A DNA stretch of 64,000 nt from Moniliella sp. 'wahieum' (lineage: Eukaryota > Basidiomycota > Moniliellomycetes > Moniliellales > Moniliellaceae): positions 558,001-622,000 of the forward strand of contig RSEE01000027.1 of assembly GCA_003971905.1 (NCBI GenBank). Direction: 5' to 3'. The translations under genes were made by a program, and so were the position numbers. How positions within the stretch are numbered: position 1 is the stretch's first letter; every line of letters begins with the position of its first letter. This document shows positions 11,498-22,504 of this stretch, in pieces. The notes beneath the pieces are model-generated. The model saw only the letters and a program-made list of their open reading frames with translations. It made no database searches and was not told the origin of the DNA.

Positions 11498-14400
11498 CGT
11501 CGGCGGCAATCGTCGGTGTCGTCGTCGTCGGGACAGCCCCTCGGCTTCCAACCAGGTGGCCCGGCTGAGCGTTGATAGACGCTGGCCATCTCGGCCAAGA
11601 CCGGGTGCGAGACTGCCCCCGTGCCGTGTGCATTGGCTGACGTAACGCGATGAGAAATCCAATCCAGCCGGCGTGCAATTTCATTCACACGTCGCAGGCC
11701 TTATCACGCATGCCACATAACCCTCAGGGCGTCAGGCGATCTCGTGTCCAAGTTCAACGTGTTCGATTGGGCGTTCGGTACGTGGAGCTCCACAGAGGCA
11801 TATCCATTCTAGCCATCGTACCCGAACCGTCGTATTCGTTCTGGGAGAAGGAGAGCTGGCACCCGTGCAATGGGCGCTTTGTTCTGCTGGCTTTGCTTCA
11901 TAGAACGGGATGTGGCCCAAAGGCAGGTAGTTGGGCCAAAGTATAAAAGAGTCCGCCGGCCCCGGGCCGGGAACTGCCTGAAAAGCACCGGTGCTCGGAA
12001 GATTGTGAAAGATCGGAGAGATCTGTGACATGTGATTTTTCGATCTGAATTCTGCACACGAACAACACAACCTAACCCTACCGCTTGCCGCTCGGTGTAT
12101 GCTCTCGTACGTTGTACGCCCACCCATATACTGTGGTATACACCTGATATACCCTCCATGCTGTATAATCATGGCGCAGTACCAGGCAAATACTCCATGA
12201 GTTGCTTCGGAGGCAACATCCCGTTTGTTGGTTAAGAGAAGTTACAGGTCACTGCGGGCTGGCTCGCCTAATGAACAACCCATCTATATTACTCCGTCCA
12301 TTATAATAGTCGCGCCGAAACGGAGCATGTTTCCACATTGATATGTTTGCTGTTTACGTTCTTACTGAGAGCGGAGAACCTACCCATTACTTTATTGGCC
12401 TTTTGGTCATGTTTGACTGTTCCTGTTCCTAACTAAGTGTATGAACATTTCCTACTTGAACTGTGCTTCTTTTGAGAGCCATTCACCTTCATTTTCCTCC
12501 TCTTTCTAGTATCACGCGCTGTTAGTAGTTGATTCCTCAAAGCTCATGTATGTATACTTAGCCTTGTTCTAGTAAGTCTTGTTCTAAGTTCTTGCCCCTA
12601 GCGGGTCATTTTATATCAACATCTGCTTGCGAATCCATCCTTGGCCACCAGGCAACAGCTGCGTCACTCCCTAGTTCACCAGCATCCCAATGATCTGGCT
12701 CCAGCGACCACCTCTTGGTCTTTCCGAATCCTTTCGACCACAGGCATCCTTTGCCGTCAGTTTCTCTGCAGCTTTCAGTCTTCTCTGTTGGTTTCTACAT
12801 AAAGTCACCAGGTGGATGAACGTGATGAATGAACCCTTGATCTGTTCTATTGGACCCTGTTTGTAAGCTCACAATGCACAGCGCCCACATGGCTCACATT
12901 TGAAAAAGATTCGGCTGAGGGCAATCAACACCTTCCCAGGACGATCTATAGGGGGAGGACGAGTAATCGAACACATGTGAGAGCCTCTATAAACGTTAAA
13001 CCGCGATTGTCCCTTAACGTTATAACCGAGAGGAGATATATAGTAGCTCCACGCTCTCCAGCTAGGGTCGAGAGCACCTGTCCGGGGCGGAAACAATCAG
13101 AGATAGCTTCAAGCTTCATGTAAGCTACTGATGGTAATCCCCGACCTTAAGCGCAAAACAGGGAGATGAGGAGAGAAGGAGGGAAACGAGGCGCGACGGT
13201 ATTCAATGCGGAGTGCGAGTCGCAAACACTGCAGTCGCACTTCCGCTTCCACAGTCACTTGGCCGACAAAACCGGCAAAGTGGTATCAGTCATATGGCAC
13301 TCTCCAACAACACTATGCCCCGACGATCTCATATGGTTCAACGCTGCTGGCATCAGAGTCCTGAACCTTGTCCGAGGTACATATATTACTTCGTCCCTCT
13401 CCAATCCATGAATGTACGATTCCCATATATCCTCCCTCATGCTACCTCATCTTGATCATCTAACTCCTGCTAGAATAAGGACTGATGGCCTCACATATGA
13501 CCAGACATATACGACAATAAGCAAACCAAAGGGTATGCTATTGGTGAAGAACTCGAAATATGATCAGCACCTCTCAAAATCCTGACCTCGACGTTCTGAT
13601 CGGTTCTGATGCTTGAATCCTTTTGCGGTTGTATAACTGGGTGGACAACAGTCCAGGCGGGATGCTGCCAGTGCTGCCCAATTTCATCAGAAGGTTGCCA
13701 GTCTCCATCTGTAGGGGGGGGTATGCGCGTTATTCCCTCTCACGGTGAATGGAACCAGAATAAGCTTGCCAGACGCCTCCTCATCCTTCGTTGTCATCTT
13801 TCTCTTTGGAATGTCTGTTGAGTATATATACCATTCGAGGGCACCGTGGACCGTCTCTTACGCCCTGCAGCCACCACTAATATGAACAAGGACCGTAAAC
13901 CGACCGTGGCGCTACAGATCGGGACAGCATCAAACTAGGCTTGGAGTCCGCGCATAGACCTGATCTGTTCGAACCCGGCTGATGAGGCAGAGGACATCAA
14001 GAAGATTGAAGCCTTTGAGACCAGTTGGGTTATTTTGCAGCCCATCCTCCTAGATGCCGAGATGCGACGGTGTCCGCTAAGCCCTGGTCAGAGTGACTAT
14101 GCGACCATCCCCCTCCCCCACCCGCCCCCCCCTTCAGTCGTGAGCACGATATGATATGCAATTCCGTATTCTTCAATCCAAAGCACGTATCAACCTTTTC
14201 ATTATTCTCATTATTCTTGGGATATCAATACTAAGATTAGCCCGTTTTCATACTGTAATATAGTCCCTCAATAAGGAAGCGAAGCACTGTAGGCTGTGTG
14301 TGGGATATAGTCAGCACGGCGACGCCGATGCTATTCCTCGTCTCTATGATATCTATGTACGCACCCACAGTTCAATGATTAAGTCCCCTCATGACATCTT

Positions 14401-15210
14401 TGGAATCTGTGGGACTACTGATCTCGCTAAAATCCTTGACCCCTCTCGATAACATGATCGCTCGGGAGTTCTGCATGCCAAGCCTATATCCATGCCTTCT
14501 TCGAAATTCTCGATGCCCTCCCCATCTATGACCTCGCCGGAATTCTTGATTTTTTTTCCTTTTTTCCACTCATGAGCTCCCGAAAGCTTTGAGGTGTTCA
14601 CTGCCCACAGGATTCCGCTGAAAAATGCCTTCCTTCTCGGGCAGTCTGCATATCGCCGAACAGCCTGAATCACTGATGATAACCCAGCCCCTCTGATTAG
14701 CTGACTTCAGAGGGATGGGGGTCGCAGCCGGGGAGGCGTTGATAATTTAATCACTGTGGTAGTTATATTCGATTGGGATCCATGGTGAATCATTATAATC
14801 ATGCCACCACCTTGCAGAGACGGGTTGGAGCTTTTTGAAGCCTATTTTGTAGCGAGACTTGGAACAACACATCTCCTGTCAGAAATGAGGCCTCAGTACC
14901 TCAGTTAGTGACTAGTGAAGGTGAGGGAAATTATAACCTGTTTTGACTCTCGAACGTCCGCAAAAACTGGGCTGTATTATCCCCCGGGACGCGGGACGAT
15001 TCAATTGTCGGGGCCTGGGCAGACTTGGGCACCCTCTGTGGAGTGAGACTTTTGCTATGAGCTGAGGCGCTGAGAGATGATGGCAGTGAGGACTGAGCGC
15101 CTGTTGAGCCTGAGGGCCTGAGGGGCCTGAGCCCTGAGCAGGCCTGAGGGGGGAAGCGAAGGAAGCCGCCTCGGGAAAACGCAAGTGAGCAATTGATGAA
15201 AGTCAAGCGT
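11498..15210. other. Gene desert, left part
   Basis: No convincing gene. GC content falls well below that of the flanking genes and open frames are short. A TATA-like GTATAAAAG at about 11940 has no evident gene downstream. A stretch around 13880-14100 reads weakly protein-like on the plus strand (acidic, with an in-frame stop) and may be a decayed coding remnant. Homopolymer runs of C occur near 14107-14135 and 15370. Otherwise I see only unique low-GC DNA. Confidence 0.5.
15108..15152. repeat. Imperfect CCTGAG/GGCCTGAG repeat
   Basis: Tightly spaced copies of CCTGAG and GGCCTGAG occur, with cores AGGCC/GGCCT. The same words reappear in a longer array at 57600-57680. The spacing here is irregular, so it is a looser relative of the strict heptamer arrays. 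Confidence 0.6.
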
Positions 15211-15214
15211 TTAC

Positions 15215-15228
15215 CGTTAAACGTTAAA
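15215..15228. repeat. Heptamer array, core AACGTT (unit CGTTAAA x2)
   Basis: Two exact copies of CGTTAAA. In rotated register this is the palindrome AACGTT plus one A. It is one of the intergenic heptamer arrays in this window. Confidence 0.7.
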
Positions 15229-15915
15229 TTCATTCACAGAAAGCTAGCTAATAATACACAAACGCCTCCCACACACTTGAACAGTGACTTAGTGACATGT
15301 TGTGAGTACTATGTTGTCTCATCGACTCATCTGCCACCGACGTCCAACACCCTGTAATCTGTGACTTCGCCCCCCCCCCCGACGGAGAGTCTCACGCGTC
15401 ACGAGAAACAGCATGAAAAAGCACCCTGCCAGCAGAGGTAAGCGGCATCCTAAAAGTAGGCGCAGTCAAACGCTTTTAACGGGGAAGGCACTGGGAGTCC
15501 ATGGGATGCCAAAAAAGAGAGGGTGTGTGCATCAGGATGTATCACCCCCTTCAACCTGCTGGCTTTTTACGGATGAGATTGAGATGAGATGCAAACTGAA
15601 ATCCGTCTCCGACAGTCGTCAAACGCGGTAATCGGGTCACGAGAACTGCCGGCGACCTCCCGGCAACCTAAGGCCGACCTACTAAGAGCTGAGCGAGAGC
15701 CACAGTCACAGTGATTGGGACACGAACCCGGACCTACAAACACTATAAAGGGGCCCGAGCCTTTAGTTGTTCTATCTCGGCTGTGTAAATCGGACATCAT
15801 TTGCCTCATCTCTCCTGCTGGCCTCCAGCCTCTTCAGCGTTTTTCAACACCCTCAGACCGACCATCTGTATACCAACGTTCAACCCAGTCAGCCCACCTT
15901 CATCGCGATGAGATA

Positions 15916-15936
15916 TTAGCGCTTAGCGCTTAGCGG
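15916..15936. repeat. Heptamer array, core AGCGCT (unit TTAGCGC x3)
   Basis: Three tandem units, the last with one terminal change (TTAGCGG). In rotated register each unit is palindrome AGCGCT plus T. Confidence 0.85.
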
Positions 15937-16151
15937 CAATCATTAATCAATCCCCAGGCCCCATTTGAGCACCATTTATTCACAGTGGGTTATCTGGACT
16001 ACCATGTCACCTCCACGTCTGGTTGCGCCCTGTAGCTTTTGCACTGCTGCAAGTAGCTGATGCAAGGCGGGTCGGAGTACGATGAGCTGCGTGAGATCTG
16101 AGAAGAGAGATCACGATTATAATGGCTGCTCCGATCTTAAATGACGTTAAT

Positions 16152-16174
16152 GACGCGTGACCGCGTGACCGCGT
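16152..16174. repeat. Relaxed array GACGCGT-GACCGCGT-GACCGCGT
   Basis: One heptamer with core ACGCGT is followed by two 8-bp variants carrying an extra C. It is the only place seen where the period changes from 7 to 8. Confidence 0.6.
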
Positions 16175-17686
16175 CAGCAGAGTACCGCACACCCCGCAGA
16201 TCACAGTTGGTTCTCACACAACAAATCATGCATGGTATCATGCATCTTGCAACGTGCCTCCTCGATCAGTACATGCATGTCACAGGTCACCCGGTCACAG
16301 GTCACATGCAAGGTCACCGTCGCCAGCGTCACGTGGTGTGTCACGTTCAGGTTCCAGCCTGTTCCAGTTGTATTCGGACTTGTTCCCTGTACCAGGTTCC
16401 CGGGTCCGATAGGGTCCAGCAGGGTTGGACGCGCTGCGATGTGTTTCTATATATACACGACGGAGGTGCCACCTACTGTGACAATTGCCCAAACTACGGA
16501 TATGGCAGTGACTAGTGATCGAGCGCTAGTGATCTAGTAATATGTGGTCCTCTCTGTTATAGATTCCTTGGCGGAGCCGTGGAACAGGGGGGTTATTAGC
16601 CGCAACCCGCCCTCATTAATCATTCAGATGGTCTGGTTCGAAATAGGTATAGCAGTCATGCTCATCCGCAACAGCTGTGCCCTTCTGCAGATGGTTTGCT
16701 TAATGGCACTCGCTTATGATCGTCGGCATCCACGGTTCGGCCATGGTGTGCTGACAGGGAAAGCCAAAGGCCGCATTTAGAGCATCTTCCGCATTCCCTT
16801 TAACCGCAAGCCAACGACGATGCAACAATGTTCTCGAGCAAGGGGAAGAGCAAGGATGGCGGGCTCCGTATTAATGTGAAGCACGACCCATTTTTTCTCA
16901 CAACATTCTCACGCCCCCGCACAGGCTGCTTCTTATCAAAAAGGACATTGAAGTTCTCCTTTGCTGTACTATCGACTATCCCTCTGTTGTCTAAGCCCCA
17001 TCTCACTGCTATGCTAATGAACGTTGACATGAACGTTGAGACATATTGACGGAGCGAAGCAAGTACGCAGTCGAAGCCTGAAGTTCCCTGCGGCACTAAT
17101 ACTATCCCGATAGCACTTCCTCGGGTATCATGTCCCATCCTTCTCTTCTCAAAAGTCGGGTATGTACTGCGTCTCATATCGCGTCGCAATCTTCAGTAAT
17201 ATAGTACTGTAAAAAAACAGGCACGACGAGAGCAGGAAACTATATGATAAAAATAAGACGATGAGGGAAACGACCACCTCTCTCCTTTGCGACGCCAGTG
17301 AAGCACAGAAGGGTGACTAGCCGTCGCACACGCGGTCTACAGCGCCCTATTAATAGCTGTTACACAGAGCTGACAAAAGGGCAAAGGGAGGACGGAAAGA
17401 GTCTGCTGCAAGCTCCAAGTGCCAAACTCCAAAAGCGTCAAGCTCAGGAGGCCTTTTAGGCTCAAAAGGGCGAGAGAAGATCGGTGATATATGATAGACG
17501 AACAGGAAGATGGCAAGGACGTTGAACACTCTCGTGCGTCCCTCTCGTTTTTGTTTCCATATTATAGTGGGCATGCAGTCCGACTTGTGGCTGTAAATGT
17601 AAAGCTCCACCCAGTCACATTGTTGACAAACACATCGACTGACGAGGCACTATAGCCAGTCAAAAATGATATTCACTAAGTATAAT

Positions 17687-17700
17687 AGTCACTAGTCACT
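17687..17700. repeat. Heptamer array, core ACTAGT (unit AGTCACT x2)
   Basis: Two exact units with palindrome ACTAGT spanning the junction. A further GTGACTAGTGACTG copy lies about 10 bp downstream, near 17709-17722. Confidence 0.7.
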
Positions 17701-17930
17701 GTGCCATGTGACTAGTGACTGTGGACTGGCCGCTTATTCCAATCCCTGCCTCATCTTGGTGTGGCAAAAGGCTTAGACGGAACCAACACCACCGCGATTG
17801 CATTGCTCAGCGGCTCAGCGCTCAACATCCCCGAGGTTTTCACTCAAATCCTTGGGTTCCTCCAGTCTTACAGAGTGGCCTTAAGCTTGTCAATGATATG
17901 GACGCAGAGTAGTCGCTCCAAAAGCAACAT

Positions 17931-17965
17931 CACGCGTCACGCGTCACGCGTCACGCGTCACATGT
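17931..17965. repeat. Heptamer array, core ACGCGT then ACATGT (5 units)
   Basis: Four exact CACGCGT units are followed by CACATGT. The last unit differs at two positions, yet its core ACATGT is still a perfect palindrome. The two changes are also what deamination at both CpG sites would give, so selection is not required. Confidence 0.9.
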
Positions 17966-18006
17966 CACACGCAATGATTAAAGCTAGCTTATACTAAGGA
18001 TGATCT

Positions 18007-18034
18007 CGATGATCGATGATCGATAATCGATAAT
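18007..18034. repeat. Heptamer array, core ATCGAT (CGATGAT x2, CGATAAT x2)
   Basis: Four tandem units with a constant palindrome ATCGAT, while the seventh (spacer) base switches from G to A midway. A five-unit array of CGATAAT recurs at 41210-41244. Confidence 0.9.
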
Positions 18035-18244
18035 GGATGCTCGGACCCGTACCCGGACCCATGCCCGGATGCCGGTGGTCGTGTGGTTGGAGAACCAAAA
18101 CACGTCGGATATCGCTCAAGGAGACCACATCGATTGCAGATCTTATATCCTTAGGCCTTACGCGATGCCACAAAAACGCGACAGAACAGCTATAGTTCCT
18201 GGTCTAGTTATATGTTCCTGGTAACTTTCGATCGATAACCAGTT

Positions 18245-18318
18245 AGTTACTAGTTACCGGTTACCGGCTATTAGTTACTAGTTACTATTAGGCGCGTTAC
18301 GCGTTACGCGTTACATGT
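18245..18318. repeat. Composite heptamer array, cores ACTAGT, ACCGGT, ACGCGT, ACATGT
   Basis: Units of the form GTTAC-NN follow one another: GTTACTA, GTTACCG twice, a degenerate unit, GTTACTA twice, a short break, then GTTACGC-type units three times and GTTACAT. All cores have the form ACnn'GT, so only the central dinucleotide changes between neighbours while period and palindromy hold. Confidence 0.85.
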
Positions 18319-18512
18319 TCCACGGTACGCCGCGGGGACACAGTTCATTACGTTCATTATGAACAGTGTGATCGCGTGATGTGTGTTAGGTGCTAAGTGA
18401 TTTATGGGTGCATCATGTATGTCACCCGTGCCGCGTGGGACGTGGCATGCATGCCGCATATCACATGTCACATTGCTGCTTTTGACATTATTTGATTTGG
18501 CTGCCAATACTG

Positions 18513-18594
18513 AGTGTACTCATTAATTGTACTCATTGAGTACTCAGTTGAGTAGTACTGAGACTCGGTCGAGTGGTTGAGTACTCAGAAGCTG
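18513..18594. repeat. Degenerate array, core AGTACT (unit GTACTCA and variants)
   Basis: Repeated GTACTCA and GAGTAC words in both orientations, including TTGAGTACTCAG twice. Core AGTACT plus C. It is more degenerate than the other arrays. Confidence 0.7.
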
Positions 18595-19391
18595 TGAGAA
18601 AATGTGGTTAGTGGCCTACCCAGCAACACGTACTCAGTCGGTGCACTAGCTGGTACCAGGTACTCCGCCCTCGGTGTCTTGCGGACTAGCAAACGCGGCA
18701 CATGTCACAGCCGTCACAAGACCGGAGCCAGCAAGCCTGGCAAGCCTCCCAGCAACTCCCAGCTCCAAAGGTTTTGCGGACTAGGGCGGGTATCACACCC
18801 CCGAACTGAAGCCGATGATCGATGATTAATGATTGGGGTGGTGCTGATGGTGACTGTGACAGGTGACGCGACGTCCGTCTCGACGGCCACGCCCCACGCT
18901 CCAAGGCCACCCAGCAATCCAAGCGCATATATATGGAGGTGAAATTTGATGTTTGAAAACGGTAAACGGCAACTGGTAGCCGGTAAACGTAAACTGACGT
19001 TTGACGTTCAACTGAGCGTTCAGCGAACTAAGCGCCGAGCCTCAGCGGTCAACGCGGTAAACTCTCTCAGGCCTGACTCGGGCCTGGCCTCTCAGGATCA
19101 CAGCGCCCTTCGCACTGTCCACACCCGCCGCCCTCACTTCCACTTCCCCTCCTGCCGCCGTCGTTCCCACCGCCGCCCCTCATCTCCCCTCTTCCTTCTC
19201 CCCCCCTCCATTTGCTCCCAGAACCACGCTCCCGCCAATAGCAACCCTCGCGTTCTCCCTCTGCCATCGTTGCCACCCATGCCAGCTCTTCCCTCGCCAT
19301 TTGGCCCTTCCGCCCGCTCACGCGCCGATCCACATGTGACCGACGACCTGTGTGCCCAGGCGTTGCGTGACGACCCTTTGCTTCTGTCAAC
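18595..19391. other. 5' flank of the ERT1-like gene
   Basis: No separate gene. From about 18950 to 19090 the sequence is dense in degenerate words of the array type (GTAAACG, ACGTTTG, ACGTTCA). From 19120 on it becomes a pyrimidine-rich stretch of the sort seen before fungal start codons. An open frame runs through here in frame with the zinc cluster, with an alternative ATG at 19278. Confidence 0.5.
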
Positions 19392-21354
19392 ATGCAACCC
19401 CTCCCCCTCGCAACGCGGGGGGAGACAGGATCCTACGGCCCTTACTCCCCTCGCCACAGGCTCTCTTCTCGCCCCGGCCCGTTATACGCAGCACCGCGTC
19501 CACCCCATGCCGCCTACCCTACCGCTGGCCATTCCTCTGGCCCTAGCATTGCCCTGCAACCTGCGTTCGCGCCCAAAGAAGAGAGGAATGTGGTACCTGC
19601 CCAATCTGTTGGGGCCTCATCCTGCCCTCCCGCCAGCGTCGGAATGGTTTCCGACGTCGTCCCGGCGCAAGTGCCGCCCACCATGCACCAGTCGAGTATC
19701 CACTACGGCTTCCTCTCGCCCCCTCTCCCCGCCCTGGACTCAAACGCAGATGCCCTATTATGATCGGCAGCAAGCACCGCCCCATCCCGCTTCCCCCACC
19801 GGCAAGAGAGCGTTAGAGGAAACCACAGAGCATGGTCCTCCCTTGCACCGCCGACGACAATTCAAGTACCTCAGTGACGACCCTGCTCCGGCACCTAATC
19901 CCAAAGATATGTCTAAGCTGCCAGAGCAGCCCGAGTCACGCAAGAAAGTCAAACGGGCGTGTGTGTACTGCAAGCGCAGCCACATGCCCTGCGACATATC
20001 CCGTCCCTGCAAGCGCTGTGTCAAGCGGGGCATTGCAGATCTCTGCAAGGACGAACCGCCTACTGAGGCCACTGGCCCACTTAAACGCAAACAGTCCTCT
20101 CAGCGGACCAACTCGGCTCGGATCAGCGCGCTCGATCCCATTCCGAGTCCAATTCGGACCCCCCATGCGTCGCTCCCGTGCCCAAAGAGGACCAACCACC
20201 TGCCGAATCTAACCCCAAAAAGGCGCCCACGCGGATGATGCCCAATCTCCCTGATGATGAATGCCCCCCTTCGAGTTCAGATTACCCCGTCCAACTTGAC
20301 GCCTCCCAGCCTAGCTGGCTCGAACGACTCGCAGGATCGTTCGGCTAAAAACGAGCAATTCGATGGTTTAGTTGAGGCGGAAAAGCTCATGGACATGATC
20401 GATCCAGAAGACTTGAATCTGGTAAAGGACATCCTGCTCGGAAAAGGGGCCCAGGAAGGGTACGTCAACTCTCTCCGTTCTGATAGGCCACTTACTAACC
20501 CGTCATTCTTATTACAGAGACGTCCCCCCAGCAAGTTTGAAAGGCAAGGAGCAGCAGGAGGACGAGCAGACCCCGGATCCGTCAGATGCAATTGGATCCA
20601 TGAAGAACGTTTTCCAGGAAGAGGCGCTAACTCTGGCCATGCTGCGGGGCCACCCAGACGATTCTTGGGCGTGGGGGTATGCCAAATTGGCCCATTGGAT
20701 GAAGGAGAACTATGACTACCAGACGGCCAGGAAGATTGACTCTTACCTTGGCTCTGTCCGCCTCGCCTACCTCCGCAAGAGCTTGGGCATGACTCGAGAT
20801 GAACTGCGCGATTTTGAGGAGGCGGCTATGCTGGGCATTTCGCACTACCGCCTAAGTGTGTTTGAGTCGGTTCCGCATGCCATGTGCGTTTTTACTCGTA
20901 CGGGACGCATGCTTGCTGCAAACCAGCGGTTGGCGCAGTGGACGCAACTCCCCTCGCACACATTTTCTTCCGGCAACTATTTCTACTTCTACATGCTTTC
21001 GGCCCCACAGATTTTGCCGGTCGCGGAATCGTATTTATCCATTGCCTTGAACCTTGAATCCTCCGAGTCAAGGACGAAGAAAGCCACGATGCTCGCCTGG
21101 GGAGTGTCAACGGGATGAATTAGCAAGTGTCGTGCATATGTTTGATGTCGACCGGTCGCGCACGTTACGCAATACCCCGCTTGGAACTATACGGAGGAGG
21201 ACTACCTTCCCAACGCCCCCACCGTGCTGGACGATGGCACGCGTCGGTCGTGCGTTTCAAGGGCCTTGTCACGCTACAGGCCCGGATGCACGAATCGAGC
21301 CAAGGAGTGCCCCTCTTCCTAGTTGCCTACATTTCCGACCCCCCTGTCATGTAA
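19392..21354 (+). CDS. ERT1: Zn2Cys6-PAS transcription factor, ERT1/AcuK type, frame-broken
   Basis: Regulators of this family activate gluconeogenesis and growth on non-fermentable carbon. The zinc cluster at about 19957-20045 reads CVYCKRSHMPC...CKRCVKRGIADLC, spacing CX2CX6CX5CX2CX8C, and the KRSHMPC word is characteristic of this subgroup. A Ser/Pro-rich N-terminus precedes it. After an intron at 20460-20517 (58 nt, branch site CTAAC) comes a PAS domain (about 20835-21050; HYRLSVFESVPHAMCVF). The C-terminus (LVTLQARMHESSQGVPLFLV) ends at stop 21352-21354. The start at 19392 is my choice because that frame gives a coherent N-terminus; ATG 19278 in another frame is the alternative. Frame changes fall near 19740, 20150-20330 and 21115. 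No other carbon-metabolism gene lies nearby. Confidence 0.85.
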
Positions 21355-21402
21355 TAACACTTTTTGTCGGGTTTGCCATCACCATTAAGTGACTCCAGTT
21401 AC

Positions 21403-21580
21403 TGTCCGAATGACTAAGCTCGCTCCAATTTCCAATTCCGCATCCTGTGTCTCTCGCTCTTCCCTTCCCTTTTGCTTCTGTTCTCTGCCTGATGCCTTCT
21501 GTTTCCTCCCACGAACGATCTTGCCTTTCCCCCCGCCTCTGACAGGACCTTGGTCTCCTCGTTTAGCCCCGACTGTTACA
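21403..21580. repeat. Solo LTR of the Ty3/Gypsy family, with GTTAC target duplication
   Basis: A 178-bp stretch starts TGTCC and ends TGTTACA. It aligns along its whole length with the 183-bp 3' LTR at 27607-27789: shared words include CTCGCTCC, ATTTCCAATT, CCCACGAACGAT, CTGGTCTCC and AGCCCCGACTGT. It is directly flanked by GTTAC on both sides (21398-21402 and 21581-21585), the 5-bp duplication expected of an integrated element. Recombination between the two LTRs removed the interior. It is more diverged than the neighbouring element's LTRs, so it is probably older. It sits just past the ERT1-like stop codon. Confidence 0.85.
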
Positions 21581-22387
21581 GTTACCGGTGACCGTTCTCT
21601 CTGATTCCTCCGTAGTTGCACTCTCTTGCAAAACTTCAGCCGCGATTCAACTCACTCATGTGGCCATCCACCTAGAAGGCCAATGGTGGCACAAGTTTAG
21701 TAGCAAAAAAGTGACTGCGCCCAGAATCGAACTGAGAATAACAGAGCTGCTGGAGCTGTACGATCGTGTACCCACAATCTGACGTGATACCTTTTCACCA
21801 CGCATCGTTGATGATCAGCGGAGTGACCATTTACATATCCAACAAAGAGTATAAGCTCGTTCCGTCCATCCATCGTACCTGTCCAACTATATCAGCTCCA
21901 CACACAGACATACCGCGCCCTTCTTACTATGGACAGCTCGTCGGTCGAGCACGCCTGCCTTCAGTTACCGGTGGCCTGCCATGCTTAATTATCTGACGTG
22001 AGCGCCAGTACTATGCACACCGTGACAGGAGGTGGAGGTGGAGGAAAGGAGACTTCGGTGGTGATCATCATAAATTCATCGAGGGGAAATCAGGCTTGGA
22101 GGAATATATGTACCTCATCGGATAAGAAGAGAACTGATTAATGGTTAATGATTCGTGATGAGTACATAGAGATTCGATGTGCATACTCCCACATCATGCC
22201 TCTTTTCTCCCGAAGTATATGCATATGCATACAGCATCTGTGGTGGTGACGATCATGGAGATGTGTATGAAAATTCAGTTGCTTCCCTTCTCCCATTACG
22301 TTTTTTGCTATGCTCCCTTTATGCCCCACGTGACACCCCTGTGCCTGCCCCACGGGCCACACGCTTCGTGTGGACCTCATCTACGTT
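21581..22387. other. Intergenic region between solo LTR and retrotransposon
   Basis: No protein gene recognised. It holds the tRNA-like sequence at 21712-21779 and a GTTACCGGTGACC palindromic word right beside the solo LTR, but nothing else distinctive. Confidence 0.45.
21712..21779 (-). tRNA. tRNA-like sequence, possible decayed tRNA
   Basis: On the minus strand GATTGTG pairs with CGCAGTC as a 7-bp acceptor stem with two wobbles. A 5-bp T stem (CTCAG/CTGGG) closes the loop TTCGATT, giving a good B box. The rest is poor: the D arm lacks the GG pair and has only three or four base pairs, and the anticodon arm folds imperfectly. If the loop is CTCCAGC the anticodon would be CCA (Trp), but this is weak. 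It is best regarded as a tRNA pseudogene or a tRNA-derived fragment. Confidence 0.3.
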
Positions 22388-22392
22388 GGTTG

Positions 22393-22494
22393 TGTCATAG
22401 TTTGGCTGATCTCGCTCCCATTTCCAATTTCTTCGTCTCGAGCGTCTCGCTCCTTCCTGTTCCTTCCACTTCGCACCATGTCCTCTGTCTTGCC
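22393..22494 (+). repeat. Truncated 5' LTR
   Basis: It is nearly identical to the first 100 bp of the 3' LTR (27607 onwards), from TGTCATAGTTTGGCTG to about CATGTCCTCTG. After about 22494 the similarity ends abruptly, indicating a deletion that removed the LTR 3' half. Confidence 0.85.
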
Positions 22495-22504
22495 CAGGAG
22501 GACA

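Larger units (their letters stand above)
15229..17686. other. Gene desert, middle part
   Basis: No gene recognised. A TATAAAG at about 15743 is followed by pyrimidine-rich sequence, a promoter-like look without a supported gene. Open frames at 16544-16780 plus and 16800-17189 minus lack any recognisable motif. Around 16280-16335 the words GGTCAC and GTCAC recur irregularly. Confidence 0.45.

Noticed and set aside
13960-13985. TTCGAACCCGG word resembling a tRNA B box
   Set aside because: The flanks cannot form a T stem or an acceptor stem on either strand.
13880-14100. Possible coding remnant in the gene desert
   Set aside because: Protein-like for about 50 codons but with an in-frame stop, no known motif and no clear start; kept only as a remark.
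17931-18318. Heptamer arrays considered as telomeric repeats
   Set aside because: Units change core within one array, arrays are only 14-75 bp long and lie inside the chromosome among genes; no TTAGGG-type repeat is seen.
21805-21830. GATGATCAGCGG resembling the U6 snRNA core
   Set aside because: Only the short GATGATCAGC word matches; the ACAGAG box and the 5' stem-loop are absent.
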